Shown here piece after piece: positions 26,536-35,367 of a stretch of DNA of 64,000 nucleotides. The position numbers were made by a program, and so were the translations under genes. The first letter of the stretch is position 1, and each line of letters starts with the position of its first letter. The DNA is taken from NCBI RefSeq assembly GCF_017814945.1, contig NZ_JAGIPX010000009.1, forward strand, positions 145,329 through 209,328. Direction: 5' to 3'. Origin of the DNA: Paraburkholderia sp. LEh10 (lineage in GTDB: Bacteria > Pseudomonadota > Gammaproteobacteria > Burkholderiales > Burkholderiaceae). The notes beneath the pieces are model-generated. The model saw only the letters and a list, made by a program, of their open reading frames with translations, searched no databases and was not told the DNA's origin.

Positions 26536-27471
26536 TTATCTCGACGCCTGCTCGCCTTGCGTATCGCGGTCCCATGTCTTCAGGCACTTGCCGAGAAATT
26601 GCGCGAAGCCATCGGCGGGCGGCGACAGCGAACGGTCCACGGGCCGATAGATGCACACCTCGCGAATCGTCTCGGGATCGACGACGCGCCGCATCGCGAG
26701 ACCGAACGTCTGCGCAAGCGGCTTCACATAGGCAGGCGCGAGCGTGACGGCGAGCCCCTGCGCGGCGAGACCGAAGGCCGTCGTCACGTTGTCGACCACT
26801 TCGACGGGCGCGATCCGCGCATCGGAAGGCTGATCGGCGAGCATTTGCGCGACGCTCGCTTCATGATCGCGGCCCGTCGCGATGATGGGCGTGCCGCGCA
26901 GGTCCTGCCAGCGCAGACGCCGGCGGCGCGCGAGCGGATGACTGGCCGCGCACCACAGCACCCACGGGCTTCTGAAAACCGCTTCGCGCTGCACGCGGTC
27001 GCCCGTCGCGCGATCGGGGCCGACGGCGAGATCGACGTCGCCGCTCGCGACGCGCTCCACCAGTCGCTCGACATCCGTGTCCACGACGCGCACCACGACC
27101 TTCGGTTTTTGCGCCGCATAGCCCGCGATTGCATACGGCATCGCCGTGCTCGCCAGCACGAGCGGCGCGCCGACGCGCACGATGCCCGCCGCGCGGTTGC
27201 GGATATCGCTTGCCGTCTGCTCGGCGGCGCGCACATGCCGCAGCACGGATTCCGCCGATGGGAGAAAATCGCGGCCTGCCGAGGACAGGCTCACGCGCCG
27301 CGTCGTCCGGTCGAATAGACGAAAGCCGAGTTCGCGCTCCAGTTCCGCGAGCAACTGGCTGACAGCGGACGACGTCAGCCCCAGCCGTTGCGCCGCTGCG
27401 GCAATGCCGTTCTGATCGACAATCGCGAGAAACGCCTCGAATTGGCGTATGGTGACGCGTGTGAGGGCCAT
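26536..27471 (-). CDS. LysR family regulator divergent from the P450 operon
   Basis: A 311-residue LysR regulator. The winged helix-turn-helix is at residues about 5-62 (F-E-A-F-L-A-I-V-D..., A-A-Q-R-L-G-L-T-S-S-A-V-S-Q), followed by the linker helix and the two-lobed effector domain. It is divergent from the aminotransferase gene at 27619 across a 147-bp gap, the classic arrangement for a LysR activator of that operon. The inducer is unknown, presumably a metabolite of the operon's pathway. Confidence 0.92.
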   Translation of the reverse strand: MALTRVTIRQFEAFLAIVDQNGIAAAAQRLGLTSSAVSQLLAELERELGFRLFDRTTRRVSLSSAGRDFLPSAESVLRHVRAAEQTASDIRNRAAGIVRVGAPLVLASTAMPYAIAGYAAQKPKVVVRVVDTDVERLVERVASGDVDLAVGPDRATGDRVQREAVFRSPWVLWCAASHPLARRRRLRWQDLRGTPIIATGRDHEASVAQMLADQPSDARIAPVEVVDNVTTAFGLAAQGLAVTLAPAYVKPLAQTFGLAMRRVVDPETIREVCIYRPVDRSLSPPADGFAQFLGKCLKTWDRDTQGEQASR

Positions 27472-27618
27472 CGTCGGATTCTAAAGCTAAACTTACGAAT
27501 CATCCAAAATCGATTGATTGTGACGGGACGGGCTTTTCGCCGACACTGGTCCCCACGCGTTCATGCCTTCACGACCGCTCGCAGTTTCACGCATCTGAAC
27601 ACCGATAGAGACACAGCC

Positions 27619-28827
27619 ATGTTCGAACACATACCCGCCTATCCCGGCGACCCGATCCTGAGCCTCAACGAGGACTTCCAGCGCGATCCGCGCACGAACA
27701 AGGTCAACCTGAGCATCGGCATCTACTTCGACGAAAACGGCACGCTGCCCGTGATGTCGGCCGTGCGCGAAGCCGAGGCCGCCGTCGTCGCGCAAGGCAC
27801 GCCGCGCTCGTATCTGCCGATGTCGGGCCTGCCGCAGTACCGCGACGCCGCGCAGGCGCTGGTGTTCGGCGCCAGCAGCGAGGCGCGCGCCGCGGGCCGC
27901 ATCGCGACGGTGCAGACGGTCGGCGGCTCGGGCGCGCTGAAGGTCGGCGCGGATTTCCTGAAGCGCCACTTCGCGGGCTCGCAGGTGTGGCTGAGCGATC
28001 CGAGCTGGGAAAACCATCGCGTCGTATTCGAAGCGGCGGGGCATACCGTCAACACGTATCCGTACTACGACGACGCGACGGGCGGGCTGCGCTTCGAAGC
28101 GATGCGCGACACGATCGACGCATTGCCTGAACGCAGCATCGTGCTGCTGCATGCGTGCTGCCACAATCCGACGGGCGTCGATCTGACCGTCGAGCAATGG
28201 CGCGAACTCTTGCCCGTGCTGCAGCGACGCAAGCTGATCGCGTTCGTCGACATGGCTTACCAGGGCTTCGGCGACGGTCTCGAAGAAGATGCCGCGTGCG
28301 TGCGCATGCTCGCCGCGTCCGATGTGCCGCTGATCGTCGCGAATTCGTTCTCGAAGAACTTCTCGCTCTATGGCGAGCGCTGCGGCGCGCTCAGCGTGGT
28401 TTGCAAGGACGCGGCCGAAGCGCAGCGCGTGCTCGGCCAGCTGACCTTCACGATCCGCGCGAACTACAGCAATCCGCCGATGCACGGCGCGCGCCTCGTC
28501 GCGGGCGTGCTCGGCGACGCGAAGCTGCGGGCGTCGTGGGACGACGAGTTGCGCGTGATGCGCGATCGCATACATGAGATGCGCCATGCGATTCACGAAG
28601 GTCTCGCCGGCCGCGTCGATGAAGTGATGCGCGCGCGCTATGTGGCGCAGGTCGGCATGTTCACGTACACGGGTCTGTCGGCGGAGCAGGTCGAAACGCT
28701 GCGCGTCGAGCATGGCATCTATCTGCTGCGCTCGGGACGCATGTGCGTCGCCGGCCTGAATCGCGGCAACGTCGCGTATGTGGCGTCGGCGATCGCGGCC
28801 GTCGCGGGATCCGGCGCGCGCGCATAA
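27619..28827 (+). CDS. Aromatic amino acid aminotransferase (TyrB type)
   Basis: A 402-residue class I aminotransferase of the aspartate/tyrosine group: P-G-D-P-I-L-S-L at the start, N-P-T-G-V-D in the middle, the PLP Lys in S-F-S-K-N-F-S-L-Y-G-E-R, and Arg in the C-terminal R-S-G-R-M-C-V-A-G-L-N. It exchanges amino groups between aromatic or acidic amino acids and 2-oxoglutarate. It heads a tight operon with class II aldolase, PanE-like and P450 genes (10, 18 and 38 bp gaps), so it may serve a dedicated pathway rather than general amino acid synthesis. Confidence 0.9.
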   Translation: MFEHIPAYPGDPILSLNEDFQRDPRTNKVNLSIGIYFDENGTLPVMSAVREAEAAVVAQGTPRSYLPMSGLPQYRDAAQALVFGASSEARAAGRIATVQTVGGSGALKVGADFLKRHFAGSQVWLSDPSWENHRVVFEAAGHTVNTYPYYDDATGGLRFEAMRDTIDALPERSIVLLHACCHNPTGVDLTVEQWRELLPVLQRRKLIAFVDMAYQGFGDGLEEDAACVRMLAASDVPLIVANSFSKNFSLYGERCGALSVVCKDAAEAQRVLGQLTFTIRANYSNPPMHGARLVAGVLGDAKLRASWDDELRVMRDRIHEMRHAIHEGLAGRVDEVMRARYVAQVGMFTYTGLSAEQVETLRVEHGIYLLRSGRMCVAGLNRGNVAYVASAIAAVAGSGARA

Positions 28828-28837
28828 GGAGAGCGGC

Positions 28838-29614
28838 ATGGAGGAGCGAGACACGCAAGCCGCGCCGCCGATGCATCCCGACGAGTGGCTGGCGCGCGTT
28901 CAATTGGCCGCCTGCTATCGCGTCTTCGATATGCTGGGATGGACCGAGCTGATCTACAACCACATCACCGTGCGTCTGCCCGAAGGCTTGACGGGCGGAG
29001 CGAAGCAGTTCCTGATCAATCCGTTCGGCCTGAATTACAGTGAAGTGACCGCCCGCAATCTCGTGAAGATCGATGCGCAAGGGCGCATTCTGGACGGCTC
29101 GACGTATCCTGTGAACCCCGCGGGATTCACGGTGCACGCAGCGCTGCATCAAGGCATACCCGATGCACATTGCGTGATGCATACGCATACGACGGCGGGC
29201 GTCGCTGTCGCATGCTCGGAGGACGGCTTGCAGCAGACGAACTTCTACAGCGCGCAGTTGCACGAGCGCGTCGCGTATCACGACTTCGAGGGCATCACGA
29301 TTCATGCTGAAGAAGGGCCGCGCCTCGTCGAGCATATCGGCGACCGGCAGGCGGTGATCCTGCGCAATCACGGACTGCTCGCGTGGGGCGAGACATTGCC
29401 GCAGACCTTCGCGATCCTGTGGACGCTCAATCGCGCGTGCGAGATCCAGGTGGCGACGTTCGCGATGGGCCGCCCGCGCTACGTGCCGCAAGCGATCGCC
29501 GAACAGTGCTCGCGCGATGCACTGCAATTCGACGCGCGCTACGGCGCGGGGCAGGACGTCTTCGACGCGCTGGTGCGCAAGGTCGATCGAATCGACGCGA
29601 GTTACAAGGACTGA
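28838..29614 (+). CDS. Class II aldolase/adducin domain protein
   Basis: A 258-residue class II aldolase-like protein. Zinc-site features are visible: M-H-T-H-T-T (His-x-His) and a later L-R-N-H-G-L-L-A-W-G. The N-terminal Y-N-H-I-T-V-R-L matches the family. Members cleave or decarboxylate phosphorylated or hydroxy-oxo acids, and some act on non-sugar substrates. AAGGAGAG precedes ATG 28838, 10 bp after the aminotransferase stop. The substrate is unknown. Confidence 0.88.
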   Translation: MEERDTQAAPPMHPDEWLARVQLAACYRVFDMLGWTELIYNHITVRLPEGLTGGAKQFLINPFGLNYSEVTARNLVKIDAQGRILDGSTYPVNPAGFTVHAALHQGIPDAHCVMHTHTTAGVAVACSEDGLQQTNFYSAQLHERVAYHDFEGITIHAEEGPRLVEHIGDRQAVILRNHGLLAWGETLPQTFAILWTLNRACEIQVATFAMGRPRYVPQAIAEQCSRDALQFDARYGAGQDVFDALVRKVDRIDASYKD

Positions 29615-29632
29615 CTACGGGGACGACGAACC

Positions 29633-30616
29633 ATGAAGGTATGCATTTACGGCGCGGGTGCGATCGGCGGATGGATGGGCGTGAAGCTCGCGCAGGCGGG
29701 CTGCGAGGTGAGCGTGGTGGCGCGCGGCGCGACGCTCGATGCGTTGCGTGAACATGGGTTGCGCCTCGTCGAGAACGGCGTGACGCACGCGGTCAGCGTG
29801 CAGGCGAGCGACAGGCCCGAAGCGCTCGGCGCGCAGGATCTTGTGATCGTCGCGGTGAAAGCGCCTGGCATGGCGGCCGTCGCACAGCGTAGCGGGCCGC
29901 TGCTCGGCAAGGACACGCTGGTGCTGACGGCGATGAACGGCGTGCCGTGGTGGTTCTGCGACGGGCTGCATGGCGAGTTCGCGGGCGCACGTCTCGCGTC
30001 CGTCGATCCCGATGGCTCGATTGCCGCCGCGATTCCGGCTGAGCGCACGCTGGGCTGCGTCGTGCACGCGAGCTGCCGCGTCGATGCGCCGGGCGTCGTC
30101 GCACATCATCAGGGGCGCGGACTGATCGTCGGCGAAGCGCAGGGACATCCGAGCGAGCGCGTGAAATCGCTCGTCGAACTGCTCGTCAAGGCGGGCTTCG
30201 ATGCAAGCGCATCCGGGCAGATCCAGCGCGATGTCTGGTACAAGCTGTGGGGCAACATGACGATGAACCCGGTGAGCGCGATCACGGGCGCCACCACGGA
30301 CAAGATTCTCAGCGACCCGCTCGCCCGCGACTTCGTCACGCGTGTGATGCTGGAGGCGAAAGAGATCGGCGCGCGCTTCGGCATTCCGATCGAGCAGGCG
30401 CCCGAGGATCGCCACGCCGTCACGCTGAAGCTCGGTGCGATGCGCACGTCGATGCTGCAGGACGTCGAGGCGGGCAAGGCCGTCGAGCTCGATGCGCTGG
30501 TGGGCGCCGTGTGCGAGCTCGGCGCGCTGACGGGTGTCGCGACGCCGTACGCGAATGCGCTGTTCGGGCTCGCGCGTCTGCATGCGCGCGCACGCGGGTT
30601 GTATCCTCAGGCCTGA
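29633..30616 (+). CDS. Ketopantoate reductase-like (PanE/ApbA family) enzyme
   Basis: A 327-residue protein. The Rossmann motif G-A-G-A-I-G-G is at residues 7-13; the family catalytic Lys and substrate Asn lie in W-Y-K-L-W-G-N-M-T-M-N. This family reduces 2-oxo acids using NADPH. Its operon position behind an aminotransferase and an aldolase suggests a specialised oxo-acid reductase rather than the pantothenate enzyme, as inference. Confidence 0.9.
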   Translation: MKVCIYGAGAIGGWMGVKLAQAGCEVSVVARGATLDALREHGLRLVENGVTHAVSVQASDRPEALGAQDLVIVAVKAPGMAAVAQRSGPLLGKDTLVLTAMNGVPWWFCDGLHGEFAGARLASVDPDGSIAAAIPAERTLGCVVHASCRVDAPGVVAHHQGRGLIVGEAQGHPSERVKSLVELLVKAGFDASASGQIQRDVWYKLWGNMTMNPVSAITGATTDKILSDPLARDFVTRVMLEAKEIGARFGIPIEQAPEDRHAVTLKLGAMRTSMLQDVEAGKAVELDALVGAVCELGALTGVATPYANALFGLARLHARARGLYPQA

Positions 30617-30654
30617 ACACACGTTTTCAACTTCCCTGCACTGTGCGTCAAAGC

Positions 30655-31854
30655 ATGAAATTTACCGATCTGTCGTCGCCTGCATTTTTCGAAAACCCCT
30701 ATCCGTTCTACGACAACATCCGCCGCGCGGGCGCATTCGTGCCGCTCGCGCCGAACGTGATGCTGACAGGCCGCCATGCCGTCATCGATGCGCTGCTGCC
30801 CGACCGGCGCATGGGCAAGACGTATATGCCCAGCGTAATCGCGCGTTATGGCGAGAGCGCGCGCGAGCAGCCCGTGTTTCAGGCACTCGAGCGCACGTTC
30901 CTGATGATGAATCCGCCCGCGCACACGCGCCTGCGCGCGCTGCTGATGAAGGCGTTCAACGCGCGGCAGATCGAGACGCTGCGCACGATCGCGGAAGAAA
31001 CAACGGACAGCCTGATCGACGCGATGCGCGGCAAGCGCGAGGTCGATCTCGTGAGCGAGTTCGCGATGCCGCTGCCGTTGCAGATCATCTGCCGTCTGCT
31101 CGATCTGCCCGTCGAAGAAGGCAAGCGCTTCGGCGACGCCGCAAGCCTGCTCGTGTCCGCGTTCGATCTCGCGCCGCTGTCGGCCGACGCGCTCGCGCAG
31201 GCCAACCGCGCGGCGCTCGATCTCGAACAGTACTTCGGCGCAGTGGTCGCGCAACGCCGCGCAAGGCCGGGCAGCGATATCGTGTCGTCGCTGATTCAGG
31301 CGGAAGAGGGCGGCGAGCGTCTTTCAGAGGCGGAGATCGTGTCGAACGTGATCCTGTTGTTCGTCGCGGGACACGAGACCACGTCGAACATGCTCGGCAA
31401 TGCGCTGATCGCGCTGCACCGGCATCCGGCGCAACTGGAGCGCCTGCGCGCCGAGCCGTCACTGGTTGCGCAGGCGGTCGCCGAGTGTGCGCGCTACGAC
31501 ACGGCAGTGCAGATGGTCGTGCGCACCGCGTTCGACGATATCGATGTCAATGGCCAGACGCTTGCACGCGGCTCGATCGTGTTCATGCTGCTCGGTTCGG
31601 CGAACCGCGACCCGGAGCGCTTCGAGGCGCCCGATACGCTCGATATCGAACGTGAGCCTTCCGGGCATCTGCTGACGTTCGGCGCGGGCATTCACTATTG
31701 CCTGGGCGCGCGCCTCGCGATGATGGAGCTTGAAATCGCGCTGCAAAAGCTGATGACGCGGCTGCCGCAGCTAAGGCTCACGAATCTCGATGCGCTTGCG
31801 TGGCGCAAGCGGAACAATCTGCGCGGCGTTGAAAGGCTGATCGGCGCGCTGTGA
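30655..31854 (+). CDS. Cytochrome P450
   Basis: A 399-residue soluble bacterial P450. The I-helix oxygen motif is A-G-H-E-T-T-S, the heme-binding loop F-G-A-G-I-H-Y-C-L-G carries the thiolate Cys, and an ExxR-like E-C-A-R is present in the K helix. It is the last gene of the LysR-side operon, 38 bp after the PanE-like gene. No ferredoxin or reductase gene is adjacent, so electrons must come from elsewhere. It probably hydroxylates a product or precursor handled by the upstream enzymes. Confidence 0.94.
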   Translation: MKFTDLSSPAFFENPYPFYDNIRRAGAFVPLAPNVMLTGRHAVIDALLPDRRMGKTYMPSVIARYGESAREQPVFQALERTFLMMNPPAHTRLRALLMKAFNARQIETLRTIAEETTDSLIDAMRGKREVDLVSEFAMPLPLQIICRLLDLPVEEGKRFGDAASLLVSAFDLAPLSADALAQANRAALDLEQYFGAVVAQRRARPGSDIVSSLIQAEEGGERLSEAEIVSNVILLFVAGHETTSNMLGNALIALHRHPAQLERLRAEPSLVAQAVAECARYDTAVQMVVRTAFDDIDVNGQTLARGSIVFMLLGSANRDPERFEAPDTLDIEREPSGHLLTFGAGIHYCLGARLAMMELEIALQKLMTRLPQLRLTNLDALAWRKRNNLRGVERLIGAL

Positions 31855-31920
31855 TCTGACGGGGCGATGCGAAATTGCACGCGACATTGCACGCGAGATG
31901 CACGCGTGCAATCGAAACGC

Positions 31921-32841
31921 TCACGCCATCTCGCGTTGCCAGTGCTCCAGTTGCTCGATCGTCGTACCGGCGCCGCCGCATACGATAATCAGCACGGTCT
32001 CGAAGCGCTGCAATACTTCCGTCGGCCGGTAGGCGAGCGCCACGCTCGCGCCGCATGCTGGCTCGACCAGCACGCGATGATCGTCGACGAAGCGGCGCGA
32101 CGCGTCCACGGCCTGCGCATCCGTGACCACGACGCATTCGACCGGATGCGTTTGCGTGAGCGCGAAAGCCTGTTCGCAGACCTGCTTAGCGCCAAGCGAC
32201 GTCGCGACGCTCGTGATGCCCGGCAACTCGATCCGCTTGCCCGCGCGCACCGACTGCGCGAGCGACGACGCGCCTTCCGTTTCGACGGCGACGACGGGCA
32301 CATCGTTCAGGCCATTGCGCCGCAAGCCTTCGATCGCACCCGCCATCAGGCCGCCGCCGCCCACGGACAACACGACGGCATCGAACTTCGCGCCCGCGCG
32401 CACGACTTCGTCGATCATCGATGCATGGCCGTGCCACAGCAGCGGGTCGTCGAACGGATGAATGAACGCGTCGTCGGGACGGGTCTGTTCGCGCGCGAAT
32501 GCGTTCGCTTCCTGCCAGGTCGCGCCGTGCACGATCACGTCCGCGCCCTGCATGCGGATCAGTTCCTTCGCGCGTTCGCCCGTGCTATGCGGCACGACGA
32601 CGATGACGGGCACGGACAGCGCGCGGCCCGCATAGGCGACCGCGATGCCCGCATTGCCGCCCGACGACGACACGAAACGGCGCTTGCCACGCTTCGCGTG
32701 CTCCTCGCACGCGTAGCCGATGCCGCGTATCTTGAACGAGCCGGGCGGTTGCAGCGCATCCATCTTCAGCAGCACGCGGCGGTTGAGCGTGCGGCTAAGC
32801 GGCTGGGATTCGATGAGGGGCGTGTCGATATGCAGTGTCAT
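31921..32841 (-). CDS. PLP-dependent serine/threonine dehydratase-like enzyme
   Basis: A 306-residue fold-type II PLP enzyme. The PLP Lys is in P-P-G-S-F-K-I-R-G, the phosphate-binding glycine loop is S-G-G-N-A-G, and the Gly-rich V-G-G-G-G-L-M-A-G closes the site. It resembles short serine dehydratases, which deaminate L-serine or threonine to the 2-oxo acid plus ammonia. It has no ACT regulatory domain. It is convergent with the P450 operon. Confidence 0.88.
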   Translation of the reverse strand: MTLHIDTPLIESQPLSRTLNRRVLLKMDALQPPGSFKIRGIGYACEEHAKRGKRRFVSSSGGNAGIAVAYAGRALSVPVIVVVPHSTGERAKELIRMQGADVIVHGATWQEANAFAREQTRPDDAFIHPFDDPLLWHGHASMIDEVVRAGAKFDAVVLSVGGGGLMAGAIEGLRRNGLNDVPVVAVETEGASSLAQSVRAGKRIELPGITSVATSLGAKQVCEQAFALTQTHPVECVVVTDAQAVDASRRFVDDHRVLVEPACGASVALAYRPTEVLQRFETVLIIVCGGAGTTIEQLEHWQREMA

Positions 32842-32920
32842 CGCAGTGTTGCCTGAAGCGGGTCATCGCAGGGGCATTCATGATAGCAAGCCGCGGCCGT
32901 TCGGGCTTGCAGCATGCAGC

Positions 32921-32955
32921 CAGAAAACAGGGCGGTTCGACGCATCGAACCGCCC
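32921..32955 (-). terminator. Terminator of the ABC exporter gene
   Basis: A perfect 11-bp stem, GGGCGGTTCGA (32930-32940) with TCGAACCGCCC (32945-32955), encloses a 4-base loop. On the minus strand it is followed by CTGTTTTCTG. It lies 55 bp past the exporter stop codon. Confidence 0.8.
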
Positions 32956-33009
32956 GCAGCTTTTATGAGTCGGGCGTCTGCTTACTTGTGTCAGCTTACT
33001 TGCGTCCGC

Positions 33010-34890
33010 CTACTTGCCGGCGATCAGACTCCGGTCGCCCGTCATGCGCTCGCTGCCGCGCACCGGGCCGTCATCGAGCAGCAGCCCTTTCGTCAGCTCC
33101 AGCGCCTGACGTTCGAACAGGCGGCGGTACACGCCGTCGTCGATCCGGATCAACTGCTCATGGCTGCCTTCTTCGACGACGCGGCCCTTGTCGAGCACCA
33201 GCAACCGATCCAGCGCGCGCACCGTCGACAGCCGGTGCGCGACCACCAGCGTCGTGCGTCCGACCATCAGCCGTTCCATCGCCTGCTGGATCAGTACTTC
33301 GCTCTCGCTGTCGAGGCTCGATGTGGCTTCGTCGAAGATCAGGATCGGCGCATCGGCGAGGAACGCGCGCGCGATCGCCACCCGCTGACGCTCGCCGCCC
33401 GACAGCTTCACGCCGCGCTCGCCGACGAGCGTGTCGTAGCCAAGCGGCAGCGCGGCGATGAACTCATGCGCGCTGGCGAGCTTCGCGGCCCGCACGATGT
33501 CGTCGAACGACGCGCCTGGGCGCGCATACGCGATGTTCTCCGCGAGCGAGCGGTGGAACAGCACGGGCTCCTGCTGCACGATCGCGATCCGCTGGCGCAG
33601 CGACGCCTGCTGCACATCGGCGATGTCCTGCCCGTCGATCGTGATTCGGCCCGCGTCGATGTCGTAGAGGCGCTGGATCAGCTTGATGAACGTCGTCTTG
33701 CCCGAGCCCGAATGGCCGACGAGGCCAATCCGCTCGCCGGGCGCGATGCGCAGCGAGAAGTCGCTGTAGAGCGGCGTCCGATGCGCGCCATAGCGGAACG
33801 TCACGTTATCGAAGCGGATTTCGCCTTGCCGGATATCGATTGCGCGCGCACCCGGCTTGTCTTCGATGCCGAGCGGCTCGCGATCGAGCGCGACGAGCTC
33901 CTCCATGTCGTTGACGGAGCGTTGCAGGTTGCGCACGTGCATGCCGACATCGCGCAGATAGCCCTGCAGCACGAAGAACGTGGTCAGCGCATACGTGATG
34001 TCGCCGACGCTCGCTTCGTCGCGCAGCCACAGCAGCAGCGCCGAGCCGACAATGGCCGCCTGCATCAGCGCGAGCATGCCGCCCTGCACGCCGCCGTTGG
34101 TCGTGCCGCGCTGCCACGTGCGGCGCGTGCGCGCGCGCCATTTGGCGATCACCCGCTCGAGCCGCGCTTCTTCGCGCTCTTCCGCGCCGAACGCCTTGAC
34201 GACGGCATTGCAGCTGACGGCGTCGGCGAGCGCGCCGCCCATGCGCGTGTCCCACAGGTTGCCCAGGCGCGCTGCGGGCGCGACATAGCCGAGCGACAGC
34301 GTGACCGTCACGGCAACGTACAGCAGCGAGCCCACTCCGACCACGGCGCCCATCACGGGCCAATGAATGCCGAGCAGCACGGTCGAGCCGGCGAGCATCA
34401 CCAGCGACGGCAGCAGCGCGATCAGCAACGTGTCGTTGAGCAGGTCGAGCGCCCAGATGCCGCGGGTGACCTTGCGCACGGTCGAACCGGCGAAGCTGTT
34501 CGCGTGCCAGTCGGTCGAGAAACGCTGCACGCGATGAAACGCGTCAGCGCAGATCGCGCTCATCATTTTCAGCGTCATCACGATGATGCTGCGATAGACG
34601 AGTTGCCGCAGCACGGTGCCGCCGATGCCGAGCGCGACCAGCGTGAAGAACGCGGCGAGCGCCGCGTGCGAAGCGTACGAGGTGGCCGCGCTGCCGCCCG
34701 CGCCTGCCGACGTGAGCGCATCGACGAGCCGGCCCGCGAACATGGGTGTCAGCACATCGGCGAACGCGGCCATCAGCGCGAACGCCGCGATGCCGGCAAC
34801 GCGCACGGGCTGCCTGTGCCAGTGATTGAAAGTGAAGCCGAGAACGCTTCTGAACGCTTGCGCGCCAAAGTCGGTTTTTTTGCTAGCCAT
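33010..34890 (-). CDS. ABC exporter, fused permease and ATPase
   Basis: A 626-residue half-transporter. An ABC type 1 membrane domain with six segments covers residues about 30-330. The ATPase domain has Walker A (G-H-S-G-S-G-K-T-T), signature (L-S-G-G-E-R-Q-R) and Walker B (I-L-I-F-D-E-A-T-S-S-L-D). Such proteins dimerise to export lipids, peptides or drugs. A candidate leader peptide and extended -10 promoter lie upstream on the same strand. No adaptor or outer-membrane partner is adjacent. The substrate is unknown. Confidence 0.92.
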   Translation of the reverse strand: MASKKTDFGAQAFRSVLGFTFNHWHRQPVRVAGIAAFALMAAFADVLTPMFAGRLVDALTSAGAGGSAATSYASHAALAAFFTLVALGIGGTVLRQLVYRSIIVMTLKMMSAICADAFHRVQRFSTDWHANSFAGSTVRKVTRGIWALDLLNDTLLIALLPSLVMLAGSTVLLGIHWPVMGAVVGVGSLLYVAVTVTLSLGYVAPAARLGNLWDTRMGGALADAVSCNAVVKAFGAEEREEARLERVIAKWRARTRRTWQRGTTNGGVQGGMLALMQAAIVGSALLLWLRDEASVGDITYALTTFFVLQGYLRDVGMHVRNLQRSVNDMEELVALDREPLGIEDKPGARAIDIRQGEIRFDNVTFRYGAHRTPLYSDFSLRIAPGERIGLVGHSGSGKTTFIKLIQRLYDIDAGRITIDGQDIADVQQASLRQRIAIVQQEPVLFHRSLAENIAYARPGASFDDIVRAAKLASAHEFIAALPLGYDTLVGERGVKLSGGERQRVAIARAFLADAPILIFDEATSSLDSESEVLIQQAMERLMVGRTTLVVAHRLSTVRALDRLLVLDKGRVVEEGSHEQLIRIDDGVYRRLFERQALELTKGLLLDDGPVRGSERMTGDRSLIAGK

Positions 34891-35041
34891 GTGTCGCAGC
34901 GTGCGGCGCGAAGCGGCGCAGCGCTATCCAGTCAGATGATTCGAGGGCAGACGGCCAGTGCGCGCCAATGTGCGGCGGCGACGAAGAAAACTGGTTGTCT
35001 AGTAAAGGCGCGGGCCGCTCTGTGCCGGCGCGGACGGCGAC

Positions 35042-35107
35042 CTAGCTCCGGGAGCTGATGACGCGTCGAGACACTCCGCGAGAGAAAGCGATGCACGTTA
35101 TGTGCAT
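35042..35107 (-). CDS. Candidate 21-residue leader peptide before the ABC exporter
   Basis: A 21-codon frame beginning M-H-I-T-C-I-A-F-S-R and ending in I-S-S-R-S. A strong ribosome site (GGGAGG) sits 6 nt before the ATG and an extended -10 promoter lies about 65 bp upstream. Its 3' end overlaps the 13-base palindrome AGCTCCCGGAGCT. Six of 21 residues are Ser and five are Arg, a bias often seen in attenuation or translation-sensing leaders. The exporter start is 150 bp downstream. This is inference from signals; the peptide itself is not recognised. Confidence 0.5.
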   Translation of the reverse strand: MHITCIAFSRGVSRRVISSRS

Positions 35108-35171
35108 TGAACGCCTCCCTTGGGTGATTGAGTGAATGAGGTGCTGCGGCTTGAAGATGATGCGTGAACGG

Positions 35172-35180
35172 ATTGTAGCA
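35172..35180 (-). promoter_or_regulatory. Extended -10 promoter for leader peptide and exporter
   Basis: On the minus strand TGCTACAAT combines a TGN extension with a good -10 hexamer (TACAAT at 35172-35177). No strong -35 is seen at ideal spacing. Transcription would start near 35165, leaving a leader of about 58 nt before the small ORF. Confidence 0.5.
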
Positions 35181-35367
35181 AGAAAGCTTGCGTCACGTGA
35201 GCGTGTGTGTGCCTTTGACCGGACGTGAAGTGTTGGTTTTGTGCATGGTTCGCCGCGCGATCGCCGCGCATCGCAGCCCGGCATGCGCGTGCCGGATACA
35301 ATGCGGCAGCGCTGAATACTCCAACTTCGCTTGCCACGCCTGGCTCAACCTGATTCGACCTCAATTC

